Positions 1 to 8,455 of a stretch of DNA of 64,000 bases are shown here, one piece after another. Source of the DNA: Eledone cirrhosa. Lineage: Eukaryota > Mollusca > Cephalopoda > Octopoda > Eledonidae. The stretch covers positions 27,183,384 through 27,247,383 of the forward strand of contig OZ024741.1 of the NCBI GenBank assembly GCA_964016885.1, given 5' to 3'. Both the position numbers and the translations under genes were made by a program. The notes beneath the pieces are model-generated. The model did no database searches and was not told the origin of the DNA. It saw only the letters and a program-made list of their open reading frames with translations. Within the stretch, counting starts at the first letter, position 1, and each line of letters opens with the position of its first letter.

Positions 1-571
1 GAGGTTTTGATGTTGTTCTTTGATAGATGATGACAATTATAATTATAATTATAATGATGATGATGTTGATAATGTGATATTATAATAGATCCAAGTGGTA
101 CAATCTGGGTTATGGAGTAGATAAGATGGAATTAAGCTGGTCTAAAGTTCTCAAATTTATACGCCGATTTATGTCGGCAAAAAATAGTTTTTTCAATTTT
201 ACTGTTAAGAAGGATTTTGTTGTAATTTAAAATTTGGAAAAGCTCCATTTTATAATAAAAAAGAAATAGGATTTCGCTTCAAGTATAGCTTTATACAATA
301 ATAATATGCAAATGAGATTAATCACCTCATTTACACAGACGAGAAAACTATATATTCTCGCCTGTCTTCTAGTCCAGTAGTCGCAAGCGGTGGGAGGGAC
401 CGTCCTGACGAAGGCCAGCTAAGCCTGAAATGCATAGCCAGTTGTCCCCCTTGCTTCTGCTAGACATCACCAGAGGGCGTTAGCCCCCCCCCCCCCGTGT
501 TTGCATAGCTACGGCTTCCTAAAACCGTATTTCTTTGGAGATACGAAATGCTATTTCTTTTTCATATATAT
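1..571. other. Unclassified AT-rich non-coding DNA
   Basis: I see no coding potential, tRNA-like box or retroelement motif here. The left half is AT-rich with short TAAT/GAT runs. There is a 13-base C homopolymer at 484-496, and a moderately GC-rich segment from about 360 to 480 that could be part of a dispersed repeat I do not recognise. A short TA tract closes it just before the first LINE fragment. Confidence 0.5.
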
Positions 572-586
572 ATATATAAATATATA

Positions 587-828
587 TCATCATCATCGTC
601 GTCATCATTGTTTTTATGTCTGTTTCTCTACACTTGCATGGGTATGACGGGTCCTTTTTCAGCACAATGTCTCTCCACTCACTGCGTTCCTTCATCATCT
701 CTGTGAGTCACAGCAACTTGTGGTCAGCTCTCACCACCTCTGTCCAGGTCTTTCTTGATCTACTCCCACTGCAGCTTCTTTCCACTCAGATATCCTGGCA
801 CTTCTTCAACCGGCAATTATCATCCAGT
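587..828 (-). mobile_element. LINE B 3' end fragment (RT C-terminal region and tail)
   Basis: Read on the minus strand, this carries the C-terminal coding tail of a non-LTR retrotransposon (phrases resembling VKKCQ and RKTWTEVVRA, then W-RDIVLK), followed by the characteristic tail and GAT repeats (seen here as ATC at 587-608). Related copies lie at 3926-4275, 14885-15190 and 23850-24076. It is 5'-truncated and cannot encode a working protein. I call this family LINE B to separate it from the intact element at 8389. Confidence 0.7.
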
Positions 829-884
829 CCCACCCTTGCAAGCAGGGAAAAAGCGGATGTAAAATGAAATGATGAATGATGATG
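829..884 (+). mobile_element. SINE/LINE tail fragment
   Basis: About 55 bp nearly identical to the last part of the SINE at 7028-7374 (CCCACCCTTGCAAGCAGGG, then GTAAAATGAAATGATG). It has been joined directly to the truncated end of the preceding minus-strand LINE B fragment, so the two insertions abut in opposite orientation. Confidence 0.6.
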
Positions 885-1262
885 TTCATCATCATCATCA
901 TCCTCATCATCATCGTTTAACGTCCATCTTCCACACTAGCATGGGTTAGACGGTTTTGCTCCATTTGATGCGGGAATGGTTGGGAGACCATGTCTCGCTC
1001 GCACGGAAGCGTCTCTGGCAGGTTTTTTTTTACAGCTGGATGCCCTCCCTAACACCAACCACATTTACAATGTGGACTGTGAGCCCCTTCCCCGTGTCTC
1101 CTACACGGCCACCTTACAATGTGGACTGTTGTGTCATTGACACAGTGGACGGAACGGGTAAGGGAGGCTGGGGTAGGGTGTGGGTGTGGAGTGTACATTG
1201 GGTTAAGAGGTGCTTACTGACTAGGTTTGTATGCAATGGCAGTCGGGTCTTCTGTACAACCA
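885..1262 (-). mobile_element. LINE A 3' end fragment
   Basis: Minus-strand copy of the LINE A 3'UTR. It begins with the ATC-repeat tail, then the complement of the CCATGCTAGCGTGGAA-like motif, then the complement of the conserved GGTTGGTGTTAGGAAGGGC phrase near 1040-1065. It extends into the region that in other copies lies just after the ORF stop (compare 25200-25330 and 40860-40950). Non-coding. Confidence 0.75.
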
Positions 1263-1275
1263 TATATATATATAT

Positions 1276-1556
1276 GCCCCCTCCCCCCGCTGCAAAGTGG
1301 TCGTGGAGGTGCCACGGCATAAAAGCACCCAGCCTACACTGTAAAGTGGACGTGTAGGCACCACAGCAAAAAAAGCACCCAGCAATCACTGTAAATGAGG
1401 TTGGTGTTAGGAAGGGCATCCAGCTGTAAAAATCAAGCCAGAAGCGGTTCCCGTATGAGCAAGACAAGGTCAGCCGACCGGACACTGCCCACAACAGGAC
1501 AGCCCGTCTAACCCATGCTAACGTGGAAGAACGGACATAAAATGGTGATGATGATG
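1276..1556 (+). mobile_element. LINE A 3'UTR, subfamily A2
   Basis: Closely matches the 3'UTR of the broken LINE at 29612-29900: a CCCCC-rich start, then GGTCGTGGAGGTGCCACGGC, two related ~48-bp blocks, the GGTTGGTGTTAGGAAGGGC phrase, and the GAT tail ending in a TA tract. It differs from the 3'UTR of the intact element at 11570-11923, so two 3'UTR subfamilies (A1 and A2) coexist in the window. Confidence 0.75.
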
Positions 1557-1584
<28 letters not shown>

Positions 1585-1587
<3 letters not shown>

Positions 1588-2676
1588 TGTCAACTGCTAC
1601 AAAGGTAAAGGTGATGCACTAGATAGAGGAAACTATAGAGGTATAAAGCTGATGGACCAGGTCATGAAAGTAATAGAAAGAGTTATAGCACAGTTGATTA
1701 GGGACCGGGTGAAACTAGATGAGATGCAATTTGGGTTTGTGCCAGGAAGAGGCACCACTGATGCCCTCTTCCTTGTGAGGCAGTTTCAGGAAAAGTACCT
1801 AGCTAAAAGTAAGCCACTCTACCTGGCATTCGTCGATCTCGAGAAAGCCTTTGACAGAGTTCTCCATGCTATAATCTGGTGGGCTCTTAGAAAACTAGGA
1901 GTAGATGAATGGCTTGTGAAAGCGGTACAAGCCATGTATAGGGGAGCAGTCAGCAAAGTTAGGATTAGCAATGAGTATAGCAAGGAATTTAGCGTACAGG
2001 TTGGTGTCCACCAGGGCTCTGTTCTTAGCCCTCTCCTGTTCATCATAGTCCTGCAGGCAATAACGGAGGAGTTTAAGACCGGATGCCCATGGGAACTCCT
2101 GTATGCAGACGACCTCGCACTTATAGCTGAATCTATGGTAGAACTAGAGAAGAAATTCCAAGCAGGGACTAGAAAGAAAGGGTCTCAAAGTCAACCTGAC
2201 AAAGACTAAGGACCTTGTAAGTAGACGAGAAAACAGAACCCAGATTCCCTCAGGGAAATGGCCTTGCTCAGTATGTAGGAAAGGTGTAGGTAGGAACTCC
2301 ATCCTCTGCCCCAAATGCAAACAATAGGTACACAAGAGATGTAGCGGGATCTCCAGAAGCTTAACTAAGAATGTAGGCTTCACATGTAGCAGCTGTGATG
2401 GGACAACAAGCAGCGAACAGCCACAGGAAACAAGTACAACCAAACTCTGGGAGGGCTCTGTAGAAACAGTAGACAGCTTCTGCTACCTAGGTGACCGAAT
2501 TAGCAGTGGGGGTGGGTGTTCGGAAAGTACAATAACTAGGGTAAGAACGGGATGGAAGAAGTTCAGGGAGCTACTGCCACTGCTAGCTGCAAAAGGCTTT
2601 TCCTTCAAAATGAAAGGCAGACTGTATGATGCGTGTATCTGAACAGCGATGTTGCATGGTAGCGAGATTAGCTTTA
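1585..2676 (+). pseudogene. LINE A reverse transcriptase pseudogene, truncated both ends
   Basis: The readable frame 1652-2209 contains reverse-transcriptase motif A (FVDLEKAFDRV), motif B (HQGSVLSPLLF) and motif C (YADD). Just after the YADD block, near 2160, an indel of about 10 nt relative to the intact ORF at 8456-11569 shifts the frame. The zinc-finger region continues out of frame to about 2400, with a stop in place of the tryptophan codon near 2327, then the C-terminal region until homology stops at about 2676 in CT-rich DNA. The same indel is present in the copy at 26564-29912. No endonuclease domain is attached. Confidence 0.85.
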
Positions 2677-2689
2677 TTAACGCTCTCCC

Positions 2690-2840
2690 CTGTTACCTTT
2701 TCTATCTATCTGTCCATCTATCTTCTTTTTGCTCTCTCTTTCTCTCCCCTCTCTCTCTCTCTCTTTCACTTTCTATCTCTGTTTCTCTCTGTCTTTCCCT
2801 CTTTTCTTTCTCTCTCTCTCTCTCTGTATATATATATATC
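2690..2840. repeat. CT-rich low-complexity tract
   Basis: Pyrimidine-rich DNA made of CTCTCT runs and TCTATC/TTTC variants, ending in a short TA run. It follows the abrupt end of the LINE pseudogene. Short open frames across it are compositional. Confidence 0.8.
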
Positions 2841-3012
2841 ATCATCATCATCATTTTGCGTCCATTTTCCCCACTAGCATGGGTTAGATGGGTTGTCCCA
2901 TTAGAGGCAAGTCAGGTCAGGTGACCCTGTCTTGCTCATATAGAACTGTTTCTGGCTAGGTTTCTATGGCTGGATACTTTTTGTTGTGACCCCTACATGA
3001 CCACTTTACAGT
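2841..3012 (-). mobile_element. LINE A-type tail fragment
   Basis: ATC repeats followed by the complement of the CATGCTAGTG-like tail motif and part of the 3'UTR. Homology fades into a GT/TA tract at about 3012. The GGATGCCCTTCC core found in other copies is missing or altered here. Confidence 0.6.
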
Positions 3013-3037
3013 GTGTGTATGTGTGCATATATATGTA

Positions 3038-3086
<49 letters not shown>

Positions 3087-3088
<2 letters not shown>

Positions 3089-3514
3089 CACCGCCCCTTT
3101 CAATGTAAAGTTATTTTGGTCCCACAACATCCAGGCCGAAACAAATGAGATCGTGTAGGTGTCACGACAAAAAACACACAGTCCACGCTGTAAATGTGGC
3201 CGTGTAGGCAACACGGTAAAAACCTCCCAGCCCCACACTGTAAATGTGGTTGGTGTTAGGAAGGGCATCCAGCTGTAGAAAACCCGCCAGACAGTCCACG
3301 CTGTAATGTGGCCGTGTAGGCAACACGGTAAAAACCTCCCAGCCCCACACTGTAAATGTGGTTGGTGTTAGGAAGGGCATCCAACTGTAGAAAACCCGCC
3401 AGACAGTCCTATGCGAGCAAGACAACCACTCTTGCCTCAAGTGGGAAAACCCCCGTCCAAACCCATGCAAGCGTGGAACACGGACGCTAAACCTGATGAT
3501 GATGATGATGATGA
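3087..3514 (+). mobile_element. LINE A 3'UTR (A1 subfamily) with internal duplication
   Basis: Same layout as the 3'UTR of the intact element at 11590-11923: GTAAAGTTATTTTGGTCCCA-like start, CCAGGCCGAAACAAATGAG, then the block with CCGTGTAGGCAACACGG, the GGTTGGTGTTAGGAAGGGC phrase, and the GAT tail. Unlike the intact copy, a segment of about 113 bp (from 3180) is repeated directly from 3293, so the conserved phrase occurs twice. Confidence 0.8.
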
Positions 3515-3549
<35 letters not shown>

Positions 3550-3551
<2 letters not shown>

Positions 3552-3780
3552 CATGTGGCTTAGTGGTTAGAAAATTGGATTTGGAATCGGGAGATTGTGA
3601 GTTCAGTTCTAAGACCAGCTGATGTGTTATGTCCTTGAGCAAGACACAGGATTTGTAACCAGTAGATAATACCAGCAATGGAGAGACCAATGGAAATATT
3701 ATTTCCTTGGTCTGATACCCTTTCTGGCATCAACCCTTTTAGGACATGCTGGGACATTGTGTACCTCTTCTAAACCAGAT
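3550..3780 (+). mobile_element. tRNA-derived SINE
   Basis: The head has an A-box-like TGGCTTAGTGGTTAG and a B-box-like GAGTTCAGTTCTA at tRNA spacing, the internal pol III promoter pattern. A central part with CCTTGAGCAAGACAC follows, a phrase also present in the SINE at 7028-7374. The LINE-like tail is absent or diverged, and the copy ends in GT/TA repeats. It is a retroposon head, not a tRNA gene: no cloverleaf or discriminator is evident. Confidence 0.7.
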
Positions 3781-3857
3781 GTACACACCTACATATATGA
3801 CTTTGTGTGTGTGTGTGTATGTATATGAATATATATATATATACATATATATATTCT

Positions 3858-4331
3858 CAGTGCTTCAAAAAGACCAACATTCAACTGCGTGCTTTATAAA
3901 TATAAATATATATATATATATAATATCATCTTCATCATCATCATCATTTTACGTCCACTTTTCCCTGCTTGCAAGGGTTGGACAGGTCCTATTCAGCACA
4001 GCATCTCTCCACTTGTCACGGCCCTTCGTCATCTCGGTGAGTTTCATCGATCTGAGGTCTGCTCTCACTACCTTCGCCCATGGTTTTCATAGTCTACCTC
4101 TACTGCGTCTTCCTTCTACTGGGATTTCTTGGCACTTCTTTACCCAGCGGTCATCCTCGATGCGCATCACATATCCATACTATCTCAGCCTTCTCACCTA
4201 CACACCACAACTTATCCCTCTTATACGCAGTTTCTGTCTCAACTCGTCTATGTTTGGTCATTCCATATACTGTTGATATATATATATATTTATAAAGCAC
4301 GCAGTCAAATGTTCATCTTTTTGAAGCACTG
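3858..4331. mobile_element. Inverted-repeat element interrupted by a LINE fragment
   Basis: A ~48-bp sequence at 3858-3905 (starting CAGTGCTTCAAAAAGA) reappears inverted at 4284-4331 (ending TTTTTGAAGCACTG). The arms match at most positions and both end internally in TATAAATATA. Between them lies a minus-strand LINE B fragment (3926-4275). This is either a foldback/MITE-type element carrying a later LINE insertion or an inverted duplication around it. Confidence 0.55.
3926..4275 (-). mobile_element. LINE B 3' end fragment
   Basis: On the minus strand this encodes remnants of the RT C-terminal region (RMRIEDD-like, WVKKCQEIP, then RGRL and WRDAVL), followed by the tail with CCAACCCTTGCAAGCAGGG and GAT repeats. 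Stops interrupt it (for example where R-K-TW is expected). It is one of the longer LINE B pieces here and shows the GYVMR region missing from 587-828. Confidence 0.75.
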
Positions 4332-4707
4332 AAAATATACATTAGTATATAAGTATAAAGTGCTCAAGCACATCTGGAAGATATGGGGTTCAATTCCTCA
4401 TAACGGCCAATGGCAACTTCTTTTTCCATCAAGTTGTGGTCATTTTATATTAACAATGAAGATCAGACACAAACTTTTGCAATGATTCAATGCATATATA
4501 TATATATATATGTATGTAAAAGGTAAAGGAAATAACAACACAATCGGTACAGTATATGGAAGGGATATATTAGGTTAATGCTTGATATAGCAGGAAGAGG
4601 AACTTAATGTTTCGGACGCTAGTCCTTCATCAGAAGAAAGAATGAGAAATAAGATAGATTGAGGGGACGGGTGGGTTGAAAGACAAAATGTGAAGAGAGC
4701 TCAATAA
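4332..4707. other. Unclassified DNA with a hammerhead-core-like hairpin
   Basis: Non-coding. On the minus strand at about 4609-4634 is CTGATGA followed by a GGAC-TAGC-GTCC hairpin and GAAAC. This resembles the core of hammerhead ribozymes found in Penelope-like elements, but no matching stem I is visible. A TA tract lies at 4494-4511. Nothing else is recognised. Confidence 0.4.
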
Positions 4708-4880
4708 GGATTATAAATGTGGTTGGTGTTAGGAAGGGCATCTGGCTGTAAAAAAAACCTGCCAGAGACGCCACCGTGCAAGCAAGACATGGTATCGCGA
4801 CCATTCCTGCATCAAATGAAACAAAACCATCTAACCCATGCTAGCGTGGAAGATGAACGTTAAACGATCATGATGATGAT
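4708..4880 (+). mobile_element. LINE A tail fragment
   Basis: Only the last ~170 bp of the LINE A 3'UTR: TAAATGTGGTTGGTGTTAGG, GGGCATCTGGCTG, the CCATGCTAGCGTGGAAGATG motif, then ATGATGATGATC and a TA tract. It may be a strongly 5'-truncated LINE or a SINE tail without a head. Confidence 0.7.
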
Positions 4881-5072
4881 CATATATATATATATATATA
4901 TATATAAATATAAACCTGTAGAGCAAATATTTATTATTAGTACAGATTAAAGTTTAAGCAAAGAATTTTTGCTTTCACCCTATTATGGGATCTTCTGAAA
5001 CTGAGAGTGGAAAAACTCTTTCTGTCTTGTAGTGATGTCCTGATGCTGATAAAAAATAGATAAAAACTGACT

Positions 5073-7027
5073 CATATATATGTGTGTGTCTGTAATTTAT
5101 ATATATGTGTGTGTCTGTAATTTATATATATGTGTGTGTCTGTAATTTATATATATATGTGTGTCTGTAATTTATATATATGTGTGTGTCTGTAATTTAT
5201 ATATATGTGTGTGTGTCTGTAATTTATATATATGTGTGTGTGTCTGTAATTTATATATATGTGTGTGTGTCTGTAATTTATATATATGTGTGTGTCTGTA
5301 ATTTATATATATGTGTGTGTGTCTGTAATTTATATATATGTGTGTGTCTGTAATTTATATATATGTGTGTGTGGCTGTAATTTATATATATGTGTGTGTC
5401 TGTAATTTATATATATGTGTGTGTCTGTAATTTATATATATATGTGTGTCTGTAATTTATATATATGTGTGTGTCTGTAATTTATATATATGTGTGTGTG
5501 TCTGTAATTTATATATATGTGTGTGTGTCTGTAATTTATATATATGTGTGTGTGTCTGTAATTTATATATATGTGTGTGTCTGTAATTTATATATATGTG
5601 TGTGTGTCTGTAATTTATATATATGTGTGTGTCTGTAATTTATATATATGTGTGTGTGGCTGTAATTTATATATATGTGTGTGTCTGTAATTTATATATA
5701 TGTGTGTGTCTGTAATTTATATATATGTGTGTGTCTGTAATTTATATATATATGTGTGTCTGTAATTTATATATATGTGTGTGTGTCTGTAATTTATATA
5801 TATGTGTGTGTGTCTGTAATTTATATATATGTGTGTGTCTGTAATTTATATATATGTGTGTGTCTGTAATTTATATATATGTGTGTGTGTCTGTAATTTA
5901 TATATATATGTGTGTCTGTAATTTATATATATGTGTGCGTGTCTGTAATTTATATATATGTGTGTGTCTGTAATTTATATATATGTGTGTGTGTCTGTAA
6001 TTTATATATATGTGTGTGTGTCTGTAATTTATATATATGTGTGTGTCTGTAATTTATATATATGTGTGTGTCTGTAATTTATATATATGTGTGTCTGTAA
6101 TTTATATATATGTGTGTGTCTGTAATTTATATATATGTGTGTGTCTGTAATTTATATATATGTGTGTGTCTGTAATTTATATATATGTGTGTGTCTGTAA
6201 TTTATATATATGTGTGTGTCTGTAATTTATATATATGTGTGTGTGTCTGTAATTTATATATATGTGTGTGTCTGTAATTTATATATATGTGTGTGTGTCT
6301 GTAATTTATATATATGTGTGTGTCTGTAATTTATATATATGTGTGTGTCTGTAATTTATATATGTGTGTGTGTCTGTAATTTATATATATATATATATGT
6401 GTGTGTCTGTAATTTATATATATATATGTGTGTCTGTAATTTATATATATATGTGTGTGTCTGTAATTTATATATATATGTGTGTGTCTGTAATTTATAT
6501 ATATGTGTGTGTCTGTAATTTATATATATGTGTGTGTCTGTAATTTATATATATATGTGTGTGTCTGTAATTTATATATATATGTGTGTGTGTCTGTAAT
6601 TTATATATATGTGTGTGTGTCTGTAATTTATATATATGTGTGTGTGTCTGTAATATATATATATGTGTGTGTCTGTAATTTATATATATGTGTGTGTCTG
6701 TAATTTATATATATGTGTGTGTCTGTAATTTATATATATATGTGTGTGTCTGTAATTTATATATATATATGTGTGTGTCTGTAATTTATATATATGTGTG
6801 TGTGTCTGTAATTTATATATATGTGTGTGTGTCTGTAATTTATATATATGTGTGTGTCTGTAATTTATATATATATTTGTGTGTCTGTAATTTATATATA
6901 TGTGTGTGTCTGTAATTTATATATATGTGTGTGTCTGTAATTTATATATATGTGTGTGTCTGTAATTTATATATATATATGTGTGTCTGTAATTTATATA
7001 CATGTGTGTGTCTGTAATTTATATATA
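5073..7027. repeat. ~25-bp minisatellite, first segment
   Basis: Roughly 78 tandem copies of a unit of about 23-29 bp made of TGTGTGTGTCTGTAA followed by TTTATATATA. Length varies mainly through TG and TA dinucleotide number, and occasional units read GTGTGGCTGT. The array resumes at 7375 and 11924, so it was one locus later split by a SINE and a LINE. Peptides repeating VIYIYVCVCNLYIY in this array are artefacts. Confidence 0.95.
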
Positions 7028-7374
7028 TGTGGTACATGGCTTAGTGGTTAGAGCATTGGCCTTGCAATCGAAAGATTGTGAGTTCAATTCTCAGACCAGG
7101 TGATGTGTTGTTTCCTTGAGCAAGGCACTTTATTTCACATTGCTCCAGTTTACTCAGCTGTAGAAATGAGATGATAGGGACTGGGGTCCCTATTATTCCA
7201 CTGCAAAGTGGTCGTGGAGGTGCCACGGCAAAAAAGCACCCAGCACTCACTGTAAATGAGGTTGGTGTTAGGAAGGGCATCCAGCTGTAGAAATCAAGCC
7301 AGCATCAGTTCCCGTCCCACCCTTGCAAGCAGGGAAAAAGTGGACGTAAAATGAAATGATGATGAATGATGATG
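7028..7374 (+). mobile_element. Composite tRNA-headed SINE with LINE-type tail
   Basis: A SINE of about 345 bp sits inside the minisatellite. Head 7033-7100: A-box-like TGGCTTAGTGGTTAG and B-box-like GAGTTCAATTC. Middle 7100-7190: TCCTTGAGCAAGGCAC and CACATTGCTCCAG, a conserved core also seen at 3550. Tail 7190-7310: LINE A2 3'UTR blocks, including GGTTGGTGTTAGGAAGGGC. End 7310-7374: LINE B-type CCCACCCTTGCAAGCAGGG, then ATGAT repeats. The tail shared with LINEs of this window is expected if the SINE is copied by the LINE reverse transcriptase. I see no clear target-site duplication, and the repetitive flanks would hide one. Confidence 0.85.
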
Positions 7375-8388
7375 TGTGTGTCTGTAATTTATATATATAT
7401 GTGTGTGTCTGTAATTTATATATATGTGTGTGTCTGTAATTTATATATATGTGTGTGTCTGTAATTTATATATATATGTGTGTGTCTGTAATTTATATAT
7501 ATATATATGTGTGTGTCTGTAATTTATATATATGTGTGTGTGTCTGTAATTTATATATATATGTGTGTGTCTGTAATTTATATATATGTGTGTGTCTGTA
7601 ATTTATATATATGTGTGTGTCTGTAATTTATATATATATATGTGTCTGTAATTTATATATATATATGTGTGTCTGTAATTTATATATATGTGTGTGTCTG
7701 TAATTTATATATATGTGTATGTCTGTAATTTATATATATATGTGTGTGTCTGTAATTTATATATATGTGTGTGTCTGTAATTTATGTATATATATGTGTG
7801 TGTCTGTAATTTATATATATGTGTGTGTCTGTAATTTATATATATATATATGTGTGTGTGTCTGTAATATATATATATATGTGTGTGCGTCTGTAATTTA
7901 TATATATGTGTGTGTGTCTGTAATTTATATATATATATATATGTGTGTGTCTGTAATTTATATATATATGTGTGTATCTGTAATTTATATATATATATAT
8001 ATGTGTGTGTCTGTAATTTATATATATGTGTGTGTCTGTAATTTATATATATATATGTGTGTCTGTAATTTATATATATATGTGTGTGTCTGTAATATAT
8101 ATATATGTGTGTGTCTGTAATATATATATATGTGTGTGTCTGTAATTTATATATATGTGTGTGTCTGTAATTTATATATATGTGTGTGTCTGTAATTTAT
8201 ATATATATATGTGTGTCTGTAATTTATATATATATGTGTGTGTCTGTAATATATATATATGTGTGTGTCTGTAATATATATATATGTGTGTGTCTGTAAT
8301 TTATATATATGTGTGTGTCTGTAATTTATATATATGTGTGTGTCTGTAATTTATATATATATATGTGTGTCTGTAATTTATATATATT
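7375..8388. repeat. ~25-bp minisatellite, second segment
   Basis: About 40 further copies of the unit described at 5073, with somewhat longer and more variable TA stretches (for example at 7850-8000). It starts at the end of the SINE tail and stops at 8388, where the LINE begins. A long frame starting at 8309 in this repeat is fused to the LINE ORF only because the repeat lacks stops in that frame. Confidence 0.95.
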
Positions 8389-8455
8389 GCCAAAGTTAAA
8401 GTCAAATTCACCTCGTGGACGAGAATGCGAGCACTCCTCTTTGTTTCGTCCGCGG

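Noticed and set aside
4600..4640. Second hammerhead ribozyme (minus strand CTGATGA, GGAC-TAGC-GTCC hairpin, GAAAC)
   Set aside because: Core-like, but there is an extra A before stem II and the flanks do not pair to form stem I. Kept only as a possible Penelope-type remnant.
7028..7110. Functional tRNA gene
   Set aside because: A and B boxes are present but no complete cloverleaf, and the sequence continues into a SINE core and LINE tail. The same applies to the heads at 3550, 24305 and 43600.
8309..8455. Upstream Met and 49-residue extension of the LINE ORF
   Set aside because: This part is minisatellite (VIYIYVCVCNLY), unrelated to the LINE; the element begins at about 8389 and its ATG at 8456.
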